Shown: piece by piece, positions 20,688 to 30,142 of the stretch
Layout: the number at the start of each line of letters is the position of its first letter
How positions within the stretch are numbered: the stretch's first letter is position 1
Source: DASTPP01 sp035762175
GTDB lineage: Bacteria > Myxococcota_A > Polyangia > Polyangiales > Polyangiaceae
Length of the DNA stretch: 48,980 nt
NCBI GenBank assembly: GCA_035762175.1
Contig: DASTPP010000372.1
Coordinates: 1-48,980, forward strand
Direction: 5' to 3'
Notes under the pieces: generated by a model
Told to the model about the DNA's origin: nothing
The model's database searches: none
What the model saw: the letters and a program-made list of their open reading frames with translations, nothing else
Program-made: the position numbers and the translations under genes

Positions 20688-20701
<14 letters not shown>
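19589..20701 (-). CDS. glpT: Glycerol ABC transporter ATPase 2
   Basis: 370 residues. I use the ATG at 20701 (MAKIELRGVAHRYG); an earlier start at 20776 would only add an Arg run encoded by a tandem repeat. Walker A is GPSGCGKTT, Walker B is AAILLDEPLTVIDPH, and the switch His is in YVTHDQVEALTLAD. The ABC signature is LTADRQQ rather than LSGGQ, a change I associate with this subfamily. The C-terminal part is the OB-like regulatory domain (LLGIRPEHLARRAPAP and EAPPAPGDECWLEFPP). Its first 14 bases overlap the end of the upstream ATPase. It pairs with glpS to drive import. Confidence 0.86.
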
Positions 20702-21947
<1,246 letters not shown>

Positions 21948-22134
21948 CGCCTCTCTCGCGCGGCGGGGCCGCGCAATGGCCGCCCGTCGGGCGCACCGAG
22001 ACTGCGGCGCAGGGGGCACCCGACGGGGCGAAGCCTATGAACATCTTCGGAGACGAGTCCAGCCCCAAAGTCGCTTTCGCCGGCGCCCCTGCCGGGGCCA
22101 GGGCGCCGCCCGCCGGCCGCCCCCCCCCGCGCCC
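21948..22134. promoter_or_regulatory. Probable promoter region of the glycerol operon
   Basis: 187 bp upstream of glpS and downstream of the DUF418 gene, both on the minus strand. No operator or terminator is obvious; the operon promoter should lie here or further upstream. Confidence 0.35.
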
Positions 22135-23418
22135 TCAGCCCCCGTCGGCCCCGCCGCCCGCCGCCGCGGCGGCCGCGGGCGCCGGCCGCCGAATCGGCAG
22201 GCGCCGCCCGTACGTGAGCACGCGCCACAGCCACTCGCCCGGGCCGAACAGAAAGCGCCGCTGCCACCACCGCGACCAGGCCACCTCGACGCCCCAGATG
22301 GCCGCGGCGACGCCGTAGCAGGCGAGCGGCGCCACCTCGCCGTAAAGCCCGAGGCCGTGGCCGTAGAAGACGAAGGTGCCGAGCACCGACTGCATCACGT
22401 AGTTGGTGAGCGGCATGCGCCCCGCGGCGGCGACCGGGGCGAGCCAGCGGGCGCCCGGGCGGCGCCGGGCGAGGCGCACCACGGCCGAGACGTAAAAGAG
22501 CATCAAGGTCGGCCGGCAGAGGTCGAACAGGAGGCCCGACAGCACGCCGAGGGGCGTCGGGCCCCGCGTCGGGATCAGGCGGCCGATGGCGACCGAGAGC
22601 AGCCCCGAGGCGAGGCCGAGCGCGAGCGACCACCGCTGCAGCCGCGCCCAGAAGTCGGCCCGCTCGGCCGCCCGCTCGATCAGGCGCTCGCGGCCGAAGT
22701 GCAGGCCGATGAGGGCGGTGAGCCCGAGCGTCGTCAGCCAGTCGAGCGTGTCGACCGGGCGGTCGACGTCGTGCTGCCGGACGTCGACCACACGCATCCG
22801 CACCGCGCTCGCGTACGAGCCCCCCGCGTACGCCTCGCGCGAGCGCGCCTGCAGATCGAGCACGACCGCCTCGCGCTCGGCCCGCCGCTCGGGCGTCGCG
22901 GTCAGCGCGCGCGAGAGGCGCACCGACTGCGGCACGAGGAAGGCGACGGCCATGAGCGCGAAGAGCCAGCGCCGCGGCACCTTGCGCAGCGCGAGCAGGA
23001 GCAGGCCCAAGACCGCGTAGTGGTGCAGCACGTCGCCCGACCAGACGAGCAGGGCGTGCGCGAGGCCGAAGGCGAAGAGCACGGCGAGGCGGCGCAGGTA
23101 GATCGCGACGCCCCGCCCCGCCCGCTCGTCGAGCCGCCGCAGCTGCAGCGTGAAGCCGAGGCCGAAGAGGAAGCTGAAGAGCGAGTTGGCCTTGCCGGCC
23201 ACCAGGACGCCGACGACCGCGAGGGCGGCCTGGTCCCACCAGGCGCCGAAGCGCCGGTGCAGGGGCACCAGGTTCCAAAAGCCGTAGGCCATGATCGTGA
23301 TGTTGACGAGCGCGATGCCGAGCAGCGCGAAGCCGCGCAGGGCGTCGAGCGCGACGACGCGCTCTTCGGGGGCGACCGGGGCCCCCCGGGCGAGGGCCGG
23401 CGTTGCGTCCGTCGTCAT
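22135..23418 (-). CDS. DUF418 (YeiB-like) multi-pass membrane protein
   Basis: 427 residues from the ATG complementary to 23416-23418; the frame extends upstream but with a low-complexity Arg-rich stretch. The protein opens RVVALDALRGFALLGIALVN, the DUF1624/DUF418 family entry, and has about nine helices. The C-terminal DUF418 block shows PVAAAGRMPLTNYVMQSVLG and FYGHGLGLYG. Related acyltransferase-like membrane proteins share this fold, but biochemical function in DUF418 is unknown. An additional charged loop near the middle (TPERRAEREAVVLDLQARSR) is normal for the family. Confidence 0.88.
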   Translation of the reverse strand: MTTDATPALARGAPVAPEERVVALDALRGFALLGIALVNITIMAYGFWNLVPLHRRFGAWWDQAALAVVGVLVAGKANSLFSFLFGLGFTLQLRRLDERAGRGVAIYLRRLAVLFAFGLAHALLVWSGDVLHHYAVLGLLLLALRKVPRRWLFALMAVAFLVPQSVRLSRALTATPERRAEREAVVLDLQARSREAYAGGSYASAVRMRVVDVRQHDVDRPVDTLDWLTTLGLTALIGLHFGRERLIERAAERADFWARLQRWSLALGLASGLLSVAIGRLIPTRGPTPLGVLSGLLFDLCRPTLMLFYVSAVVRLARRRPGARWLAPVAAAGRMPLTNYVMQSVLGTFVFYGHGLGLYGEVAPLACYGVAAAIWGVEVAWSRWWQRRFLFGPGEWLWRVLTYGRRLPIRRPAPAAAAAAGGGADGG

Positions 23419-23599
23419 CTCGCCCCGACCTTTACCACGCCGGGCGCGCCGCCGGCTCGCGCCGCCCGGCGGGGGGCCTCGCGCGCCGGTACGGCGGTTG
23501 CTCTTCGCGAGCGCGTCGCCGCGCGCCCGGAGGCCGCGGCGACGTTGCCGGGCCCGGGCGTGAGGGTTTCTCCCCTCGCCTTCTACCCACGAGGTCGTC

Positions 23600-25222
23600 A
23601 TGATGGTTCGAACGAGTTCCGCGAGCAGTTACGCCACGCGCCTCGCGCTCGCCGGCGCGCTCGGGTGTGCGGTCGTCGCACTTTCGTGCGCGGGCGACGC
23701 GACGTCGACGTCGGCGCCCCCGATCGCGCTCGGCGGGGGCCGGGGCGCCCCCCCGGCGGGCGCGGCCGCCCCCGACGACGAGGGCTTCGGCGAGCGCTTC
23801 CAGCCCACGGTCGAGCTCAGGCCCTGCGCCGAGGCCCCTGAATTCGAGTGCGGCACCCTCCTCGTGCCGGTCGACTTCGACGCGCCGGGCGGCGAGACCT
23901 TCGCCCTCTCCGTCACCCGGGCGCGCGCGACCGGTGAGCGCATCGGCTCGCTCTTCGTCAACGTCGGCGGCCCGAGCGGCTTCCAGACCGACACGCTCCG
24001 GTTCCTCGCCGGCCAGAGGCTCGCGTCCCTGCGCGAGCGCTTCGACCTCGTCACCTTCGACCCGCGGGGCACCCCCTCGAGCACGCCCGAGGCGCGCTGC
24101 CAGTTCGAGCCGCCGCCCCCGCCCGCCCCCGGCGACCCGGCCGCCCGCGCCGCGTACCTCGACGAGCACGCGAGGCGCTTCGCCGACGCCTGCCTCGCGC
24201 AGACCGGGCCTGCCGTCACCAAGATCGGCACCAACCACGTCGCCCGCGACATCGACCTCTTGCGCGCCGCGCTCGGCGAAAAGACCCTGAGCTACCTCGG
24301 CTTCTCGTACGGCGCCGAGCTCGGCGCCGTCTACGCCTCGCTCTTCCCCAAGCGCGTGCGCGCCATGGTGCTCGACGGCGGCACCTCCGACACCTTCGCC
24401 GACTACACCGTCGAGGCCTACGCCGAGCAGGCTGCCGCCACCGAGCTCGCGCTCAGCCGCGTCGACCAGCTCTGCCAGGCCGACCCCGGCTGCCCCCTGC
24501 ACGAGACCGGCCTCGCCGCCGGGCTCGGGCAGGTCTTGGCCGCCCTCCGCGCCAACCCCGTGCCCTCCGAAGACGGCACCTTCGTGCTCGACGAAGGCGC
24601 CGCCGCCCGCGGCGTCTACGTCTTGCTCATCGGCGAGCGCAACCGCTGGCGCCTGCTGCCCGGCTTCGTCGCCGCCGCGCTCGCGGGCGAGTACGACGCC
24701 TGGTTCGACTTCGCCTTCCCGAGTGATGTCGGCTCCGACCCCTACTTGCAAGCCTACTCGGCCATTCTCTGCAACGACTTCGGCTCGCGCCGCCCCGCCG
24801 CCGACTTCTTGCCGGCCCTCGAGGCCATCGAGTCGCTCTACCCGGTCGGCCGGTTCGTCGAGTTCGACGTCCTGCTGAGCACCTGCCAAGCCTGGCCCGC
24901 CGCCGACCCGCCCACCTTCCGCAACGTCGCGGCCAAGATGAAGACGCCCATTCTCTTCATCGGCAACGAGTTCGACCCCGCGACCCCCCTCAACTGGACG
25001 CGCCACCTCGCCCGCGCCCTCGGCATGGAGGCCTCGGTTTTGCGCTACGAGGGCGGCGGCCACACGGTCTCGTTCTCGCGCCAGCCCGTGCCCTGCATCG
25101 ACGACCTCGCCTCCCGCTACCTCTTCGATCTCGAGACGCCGCCCGCGGGCGCGTCCTGCCCCGCCCTGCCCATCACCTTCTTGCCCCCCCCCGCGCCGAG
25201 CGTCGAGCCCGCCGGCGGCTGA
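23600..25222 (+). CDS. Secreted alpha/beta hydrolase, tripeptidyl-aminopeptidase (TAP) type
   Basis: 540 residues. The leader LALAGALGCAVVALSCAGD suggests a lipoprotein. The S33-type peptidase core has an oxyanion segment VNVGGPSGFQTD, a DPRGTPSST turn, the nucleophile in LGFSYGAELG, the acid in GNEFDPATPL and the His in GGGHTVSF, so the triad is complete. Paired cysteines (CAEAPEFECG, CQADPGC, CIDDLASRY) are typical of this exported family. It probably trims N-terminal peptides or hydrolyses esters outside the cell. The gene at 40917-42581 is a clear paralogue with the same cysteine layout. No operon partner. Confidence 0.88.
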   Translation: MMVRTSSASSYATRLALAGALGCAVVALSCAGDATSTSAPPIALGGGRGAPPAGAAAPDDEGFGERFQPTVELRPCAEAPEFECGTLLVPVDFDAPGGETFALSVTRARATGERIGSLFVNVGGPSGFQTDTLRFLAGQRLASLRERFDLVTFDPRGTPSSTPEARCQFEPPPPPAPGDPAARAAYLDEHARRFADACLAQTGPAVTKIGTNHVARDIDLLRAALGEKTLSYLGFSYGAELGAVYASLFPKRVRAMVLDGGTSDTFADYTVEAYAEQAAATELALSRVDQLCQADPGCPLHETGLAAGLGQVLAALRANPVPSEDGTFVLDEGAAARGVYVLLIGERNRWRLLPGFVAAALAGEYDAWFDFAFPSDVGSDPYLQAYSAILCNDFGSRRPAADFLPALEAIESLYPVGRFVEFDVLLSTCQAWPAADPPTFRNVAAKMKTPILFIGNEFDPATPLNWTRHLARALGMEASVLRYEGGGHTVSFSRQPVPCIDDLASRYLFDLETPPAGASCPALPITFLPPPAPSVEPAGG

Positions 25223-25266
25223 GGCGCGCCCAGCACTTCCGTGCGGGGCGGCGTCCGCCCGGCGCC

Positions 25267-26454
25267 CTACGGGTCGCCCCCCGCGAGCGACGACACGATC
25301 TCGTCGCGCCGCGCGAGCACCCGCCGCAGCGAGGGCGGCGCGGGCACCACCCGCCGGATCGCCGCCGCGCAGTGGTGCTCGGGGTGGCCGTCGAGCGTGC
25401 CGCCGAGCTCGCGCCGCACGGCCTCGCGGATCGGCCCGATCGCGCCCGGCTTGCCCGCGTGCTCGAGCAGCTGGTCCATCGAGCGGGCGCTGCGCGCGAC
25501 GCGCCACGCCGCCAGCATCGGCTCGTGCCCGCCCGCGCCCCAGCGCGCGGCCCACGCCGCGAGCGCCGACCCCGCGTCGTACCGCAGGTGCAGCAGGAGC
25601 TCGTCGATCGGGCACATGGGCTTGGGCGATCGCAGCGCCGCGATCGCGGCCGACAGCGACGGGGGCTCGCCGGCGATCGCGCGCACCGCGTCGGCGAACC
25701 CGTCGCCGCCGGCCCGGAAGCCCGCGCGCCCGCGCCGCTGGTACTTGCGCAGCGGCCACGCCGCGCACGACGCCCGCTCGAAGGCCGGGTGGTCGGTCTC
25801 GTAGAGCAGCACGACCATGATCTCGCCGTACTCGGAGGCGCGCCAGGCCCGCTCGAGCGAATCGGGCTTCGCCGGGTCGGCCCAGCGGCGGTACCATTTT
25901 TCTGACAGCGTCTTGGTCGCGCTCACCTCGCCCCAGAGCCACACGATGGGGTCAGAGCCCGGGTGCTCGAGCCAGACGCCGTCATCGGCCGGCTGACGGG
26001 GCGAGGCGCCGGGCGAGGCCGGGGCGGGCGGCGCGGGCGCTTCGCCCCTCGAACCCTCGTCGCCCCTCGGGGCGGGCTCGCGATAGACCGGCTGCCGCTT
26101 TCGGCCGAACGAGGGCGGGGGGGCCGGCAGCACCACCCCCGAGGCGAAGGTGAGGGCCTCGATCGCCACCGCGCCCGACAAGGGGGCTTCGGCCACCCCC
26201 CCCCCGCACCGGGAGCCCTCCGACGCCGCCTCGCACCTTCGCCGGGCGTCGGGCGCCGTCGCACACGACGAAGCGCCGCCCTCTAGCCCTGCCTCGGCCG
26301 CCGCAGCGTCGGGCGTTGCCCCCGGGGCGGCCGGCGGGGCCGACGCCGACGGGCTCGGACCCACGCCGTTGAGCTCGCGCAGGCCGAACCAGGTACGCAG
26401 GAGCGAAAGGAGGTGCTGCAGCCACGCACCGACCTGCCTGAACCTGCGACCCAT
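25267..26454 (-). CDS. Hypothetical protein with low-complexity N-terminus
   Basis: 395 residues using the ATG complementary to 26452-26454, preceded by GAGGCGG. The first 190 residues are Ala/Pro/Ser-rich and probably disordered, apart from an amphipathic start WLQHLLSLLRTWFGLREL. The rest is a folded, mostly helical region with many Trp and Arg (WYRRWADPAKPDSLERAWR, YGEIMVVLLYETDHPAFERA, LLHLRYDAGSALAAWAARWG). I recognise no family and see no signal peptide. It faces the TAP-like gene tail to tail. Confidence 0.65.
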   Translation of the reverse strand: MGRRFRQVGAWLQHLLSLLRTWFGLRELNGVGPSPSASAPPAAPGATPDAAAAEAGLEGGASSCATAPDARRRCEAASEGSRCGGGVAEAPLSGAVAIEALTFASGVVLPAPPPSFGRKRQPVYREPAPRGDEGSRGEAPAPPAPASPGASPRQPADDGVWLEHPGSDPIVWLWGEVSATKTLSEKWYRRWADPAKPDSLERAWRASEYGEIMVVLLYETDHPAFERASCAAWPLRKYQRRGRAGFRAGGDGFADAVRAIAGEPPSLSAAIAALRSPKPMCPIDELLLHLRYDAGSALAAWAARWGAGGHEPMLAAWRVARSARSMDQLLEHAGKPGAIGPIREAVRRELGGTLDGHPEHHCAAAIRRVVPAPPSLRRVLARRDEIVSSLAGGDP

Positions 26455-26751
26455 TCCGCCTCGCGCCCGCCGCCCCTTCGACCTTTCTTGCGGCCGGCGA
26501 CCTGCTCTGCCCGGCCCGGACCTGAGCTTAGCCTCCGGAGGCGTTACCCTCAACCTTCGCCCGAGCCTGCGTCTTGCGTGACCGCCTGTGGCTCGGCCTG
26601 CCCCTCCGAATCAACGGCGGGCGGAGCCCGGTCGAGGCCGCCCCCCTGCTCTTGAGTCGGCCTGGGCCGTCTTGCCCCCCCCCTAGCCGGCGCCACCTTA
26701 CAAAGACGCAACGACGCCGCGGGGGCGGCGCGGCGAGAGCCGGCGGGGCGT

Positions 26752-28038
26752 TCAGGGGGCGTGGCTCGCCACCCAGGCGAGATCGAGAGCGACGTCGGTG
26801 ACGACGCGGGGCGAGACCGTCAGCTCGCGGTCTTCGAGGTACGAGAAATTGTGAAAATCGAACCGCAGCGGGTTCAATTTGTGGCACGAAGCGCACGACG
26901 TGTTGGGCACGAGGCGCTGGCCGCGGTCGGCGAGCACCGGGGCGAGCCGCGCGCGGTCGGTGTTGAAGAGAATGACGCTCTCGGCGATCGCGGGCCCGTC
27001 CGTCGGGTCGTCGAGCACGTCATAGATCGCGGCATCATCGCGGGACGCGCTCGCCGACTCGCTCGGGCCGAAGTCGAAGAGCACGCGCCCGTCGTCGGGC
27101 GCGCGGAAGGTCACGTTCTCTTGGACCAAGGTGCCGCCCGACGCCCGGAACGACAAGAACACCCACTCGTCGAGCAGCGCCGGCTGCCGCCCCTCGGGCA
27201 GCGAAAACGACGTGAGCGCCTTCAGGCGTTCGGGCCGCGCGTACGTCGCGAACAGCCCGAGCAGCCGCCCCCGCAGCGCCTTCTCTTCGGACGGCTTGCC
27301 GCTCTCGGGCCGCAGGCCGACGCCGGCGTACGCCGACGCCGGAATCGCGCCGCTGCGCAGGGCGAGGGCGGCGTCGAGCAGCGCGCGCGTGACCTGATCG
27401 CGCAGGGCCACGAACTCGCCGAGCTCGGACGCCCCGAGCGGGGCGTAGGGGCCGCCCGACCAGGCCGCGTTGTACGCCCCCACGGCCGCGAGCAGCTCGC
27501 GGGCGCGGGCCGCGTCGGCCGCGCCGAGGGCGGCCTCGGGGGGCGCGTCGTAGAGCGCGTGAATGGCGCGGTCGTCGGCGTGCGTATCGGACCCGATGTT
27601 ATCGTCGCTAAAGCCGGGCAAGATGGGCTGCCAGACGAGGCGCACCTCGGGCCAACAGAGGCGGTCGACGTCGTGGGCGGGCGTCAGGCCGAGGGGCGCG
27701 CAGGGCGCCAAGCGCAGCGAGACGACGCGCCAGTCGGCGAGCAGGTTTTCGCTCTCGAGCGCCGAGCCGACGGACGTCTCGCCGTACGCGCGCACGACCT
27801 CGTTGTACCAGGCCGGGGGCAAGAGCGGCGGCCCCCCGCCCAGGCGGTCGAGCGCCGAAGGCAGGGAAGCGCTCTCGAGCGAGAGGGCGATCGCAAGATC
27901 GCGCCCGGCGACCGCCGTCGCCGCCAGGGGCGAGACGCCCGAGGCCTCGTCGCCCGCCGTCGAGGGGGGCGACGCGCACGCCGCCGCCCCGACCGCCGCG
28001 CACGAAAACCACACCGACAGCGTACCGATCTTCATCAT
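26752..28038 (-). CDS. Putative lipoprotein with one CXXCH motif
   Basis: 428 residues from ATG 28038 with GAGGGTG upstream. The leader SVWFSCAAVGAAACASPPS gives a lipidation Cys. The body is helical, with no repeats. Near the C-terminus RLVPNTSCASCHKLNPLRFD contains CASCH, a c-type haem-binding pattern, followed by HNFSYLEDRELTVSPRVVTDVALD. This resembles secreted myxobacterial proteins that carry a cytochrome-like tail. Haem attachment would need the Ccm machinery, not seen here. It is divergent from the LysR gene, across a repeat-filled gap. Confidence 0.7.
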   Translation of the reverse strand: MMKIGTLSVWFSCAAVGAAACASPPSTAGDEASGVSPLAATAVAGRDLAIALSLESASLPSALDRLGGGPPLLPPAWYNEVVRAYGETSVGSALESENLLADWRVVSLRLAPCAPLGLTPAHDVDRLCWPEVRLVWQPILPGFSDDNIGSDTHADDRAIHALYDAPPEAALGAADAARARELLAAVGAYNAAWSGGPYAPLGASELGEFVALRDQVTRALLDAALALRSGAIPASAYAGVGLRPESGKPSEEKALRGRLLGLFATYARPERLKALTSFSLPEGRQPALLDEWVFLSFRASGGTLVQENVTFRAPDDGRVLFDFGPSESASASRDDAAIYDVLDDPTDGPAIAESVILFNTDRARLAPVLADRGQRLVPNTSCASCHKLNPLRFDFHNFSYLEDRELTVSPRVVTDVALDLAWVASHAP

Positions 28039-28386
28039 GGTCGCACCCTCGCTCGCTCGACGCGCCGCGTCGCGGCCCGCGCCTTACCAAGGTGCCTTGC
28101 CGTGCGCAACCCCCCGCCCGACAAGGCCCCCCGGCCCGCGCCCCCCATGTGGTGCGCGCTCGGGAGAGCCACCGCATCTGGCCGCCCGCGTGCCTCCACC
28201 TTTCGTCCAGCTCGCGCCGCAGAACGTCCTCGTCGAGGCTCGGCCGGGGCGAGGGCGGGCGGTTCAGCGGCTCGAGGCCCCGACGCCGTGCAGAACACGC
28301 CCGCGGCGTCGGAGCCCCTTGTTTTGGCCCGCGGCCGGCGGCGGCCCCCTCGCTGAGCCACCCGGTGTGCCACCAAAGCCGGGGGG

Positions 28387-28650
28387 GGTTACTCAGTAAT
28401 ACATTTTGTGCCACGACCCCTGCGGATGGTTACTGAGTAACCCTTTTGTGCCACCAAGGCCCTCCGCGACGTTAAAAAGTAACCCCTTTTGTGCCAAAAC
28501 CCCTCCCGGCGGGTTACTGAGTAACCCTTTTTGTGCCAAAACCCCTCTCGGCGGGTTACTGAGTAACCCTTTTGTGTGCCAGAGGCCGTCCGAGGGGTTA
28601 CTTTTTAACCGTCCGGCCGGCCAAGCGACCTCGGGGGGTTACTTTTTAAC
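28387..28650. repeat. Seven palindromic sites spaced about 42 bp
   Basis: Sites begin at 28387, 28428, 28471, 28512, 28554, 28596 and 28637, i.e. 41-43 bp apart. Most are GGTTACTGAGTAACC; the one at 28471 is GTTAAAAAGTAACC and the last two are GGTTACTTTTTAAC, its reverse complement. Half-sites GGTTACT and GTTAAAA are thus combined in three ways. Between sites the spacer starts CTTTTGTGCCA in most units and ends G+C-rich. The AT-rich palindromes stand out from 75% G+C surroundings. Confidence 0.85.
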
Positions 28651-28659
28651 GGTCCGGCC

Positions 28660-28788
28660 GGCTGAGCAGGCGTGCCGCGGCGCACGCGACAACGGCGTCG
28701 CGGGCTGAGCAGGCGCGCCGCGGCGCACGCGACGACGGCATCGCGGGCTGAGCGGGCGCGCGGCGGCGCACGCGACGGCGCCCCGAAC
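28660..28788. repeat. 43-bp G+C-rich tandem repeat, three units
   Basis: Units start GGCTGAGCAGGCG at 28660, 28703 and 28746. The period nearly equals that of the adjoining palindrome array, as if both descend from one expanding unit. Confidence 0.75.
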
Positions 28789-28975
28789 CGGCGGCGGGCG
28801 GGGGCGCGGGCGGCGGGCGGCGACGCGGGCGGCGGGCGGGCTCTCAGGCCCGTCGGGCCCGCCCCTTGAGCCGCTTGCCGTTCTCGGCCACACTGCGTTT
28901 GCCCCCCGGTCGCAGACGCCCCCCCCGCCCCGAGGGCGGGGGCCTCGGGTCGAAAGCCCCCCCGACGCTCTGCCC

Positions 28976-29890
28976 GTGGACGACCTGAACATCAACGACG
29001 TGATGACGTTCGTTCGCGTCGTGGAGGCGGGCAGCCTGACGGCCGCCGCCCGGCGCATGAAGACGGCCAAGTCGTCGGTGAGCCGCTGCCTCGCCCGGCT
29101 CGAAGAGCGGCTCGGCGTGCGGCTGCTGCAGCGCAACGCCCGCTCGGTGGCGCTGACCGAGGCCGGCCGCGCCTACCACCACCAGGTCGCGGCCAACCTG
29201 GCCGGAATCATCGAAGCATCGGGGGCCGCGAGCGCGTCGACCGCGCGCGGCACGGTACGGGTCTCCGCGCCGGACGGGGTGGGCACGGAGGTCTTGCCCG
29301 AGCTCTCCCGGCGCTTCTTGCAACGCTACCCCGGCATCAGCCTCGACCTCGAGCTTTCGTCGGCGCTACCGAACCTGCTCGAACAGTCGCTCGATCTCGC
29401 CATCGTCGGGGGGCCGGTGCCCGACTCGGCGGTGGTGATTCGAAAGCTGCGCGACACGAGCTTTCGACTGTACGCGTCGCCCCATTACCTGGCCCGGGCC
29501 GGGGTGCCGAAGCACCACGGCGAGCTCGGGGGCCACGAGTGCGTCCTCTTCTTCGGCCGCGACGGGGCCGCCCGCTGGGCCTTGTCGGGCCCCGAGGGGG
29601 CCGTCGAAGTCGCCGTGCGAGGGCGCGTGAACAGCAACTCGCTGACGTTCTCGCGCCGGGCCGCCATCGCGGGGGCGGGCGTCGCGCTGCTGCCCGAGAT
29701 CCCCGCGGCGGTCGCGGTCCGCCGCGGCCAGCTTTGCCCGGTGCTCCCCGCGCTCGTGATGACCAGCAGCCCCTTGTTTCTCATTTACCCTTCGGCGCGA
29801 CACCTGCCAGAGCGCGTCCGGTTGTTCCGCGACTTCGTGCTCGAGCACTTCCCGTCGGGCGACGACTACGACGGCGCCGCGCTCGACTGA
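28976..29890 (+). CDS. LysR-family transcriptional regulator
   Basis: 304 residues from GTG 28976. The winged helix-turn-helix is clear: VMTFVRVVEAGSLTAAARRM and TAKSSVSRCLARLEERLGVR, with the usual LTEAGRAYH ending the DNA-binding domain. The effector domain follows (GTVRVSAPDGVG, LDLAIVGGPVPDSAVV, YLARAGVPKHHGELGGHECV, GAGVALLPEIPA). Length and layout are standard for the CrgA-like branch. The effector is unknown. Its upstream region contains the palindrome array, and the genes on both sides encode secreted CXXCH proteins, so these are candidate targets by position only. Confidence 0.93.
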   Translation: MDDLNINDVMTFVRVVEAGSLTAAARRMKTAKSSVSRCLARLEERLGVRLLQRNARSVALTEAGRAYHHQVAANLAGIIEASGAASASTARGTVRVSAPDGVGTEVLPELSRRFLQRYPGISLDLELSSALPNLLEQSLDLAIVGGPVPDSAVVIRKLRDTSFRLYASPHYLARAGVPKHHGELGGHECVLFFGRDGAARWALSGPEGAVEVAVRGRVNSNSLTFSRRAAIAGAGVALLPEIPAAVAVRRGQLCPVLPALVMTSSPLFLIYPSARHLPERVRLFRDFVLEHFPSGDDYDGAALD

Positions 29891-30142
29891 GCGAACGCGC
29901 GACCTTCCCTCCCCCCGCGCGCCGCCGCCCGGCCCGGCCGCCGCGCGGCGGCCCTTCGGCCCGGGCGGGCGAGGTGCGCCCCGCGCCCCCGGGCCCGAGC
30001 GCCGCGGCCCGAGCGTTCCACGGGGGGAACCTTCGGTCCCGCGATTGGCGATGGCCCGGGCGGGCGCGTGATCGCATCTTCGCATTGTGAACGACGAATC
30101 GAAGGTCGGCCGCGGGCCGGCGGCCTTCGCGAGGGAGAAGAC

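Larger units (their letters stand above)
28039..28975. other. Repeat-filled intergenic region upstream of the LysR gene
   Basis: 937 bp with no convincing gene. 28387-28650 holds a 42-bp-period palindrome array, 28660-28788 a 43-bp G+C-rich tandem repeat, and 28790-28900 a run of CGGGCGGCGGGCG type. An open frame across the array encodes a 14-residue repeat (LLSNPFCAKTPPGG and variants), but it has a weak TTG start and is best explained by the DNA repeat. Confidence 0.6.

Noticed and set aside
28387..28650. CRISPR array
   Set aside because: The regular 42-bp spacing suggests it, but the conserved part is a 14-15 bp dyad plus a shared CTTTTGTGCCA, spacers are not unique, and no cas genes are near.
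28387..28650. Series of intrinsic terminators
   Set aside because: Each palindrome is followed by T4-T5 in some units, but the 7-bp stems are AT-rich and weak, and seven terminators in a row make little sense.
28406..28708. Repeat protein with 14-residue units
   Set aside because: TTG start without a ribosome-binding site and unit identity explained by the DNA palindromes; kept only as a remark.
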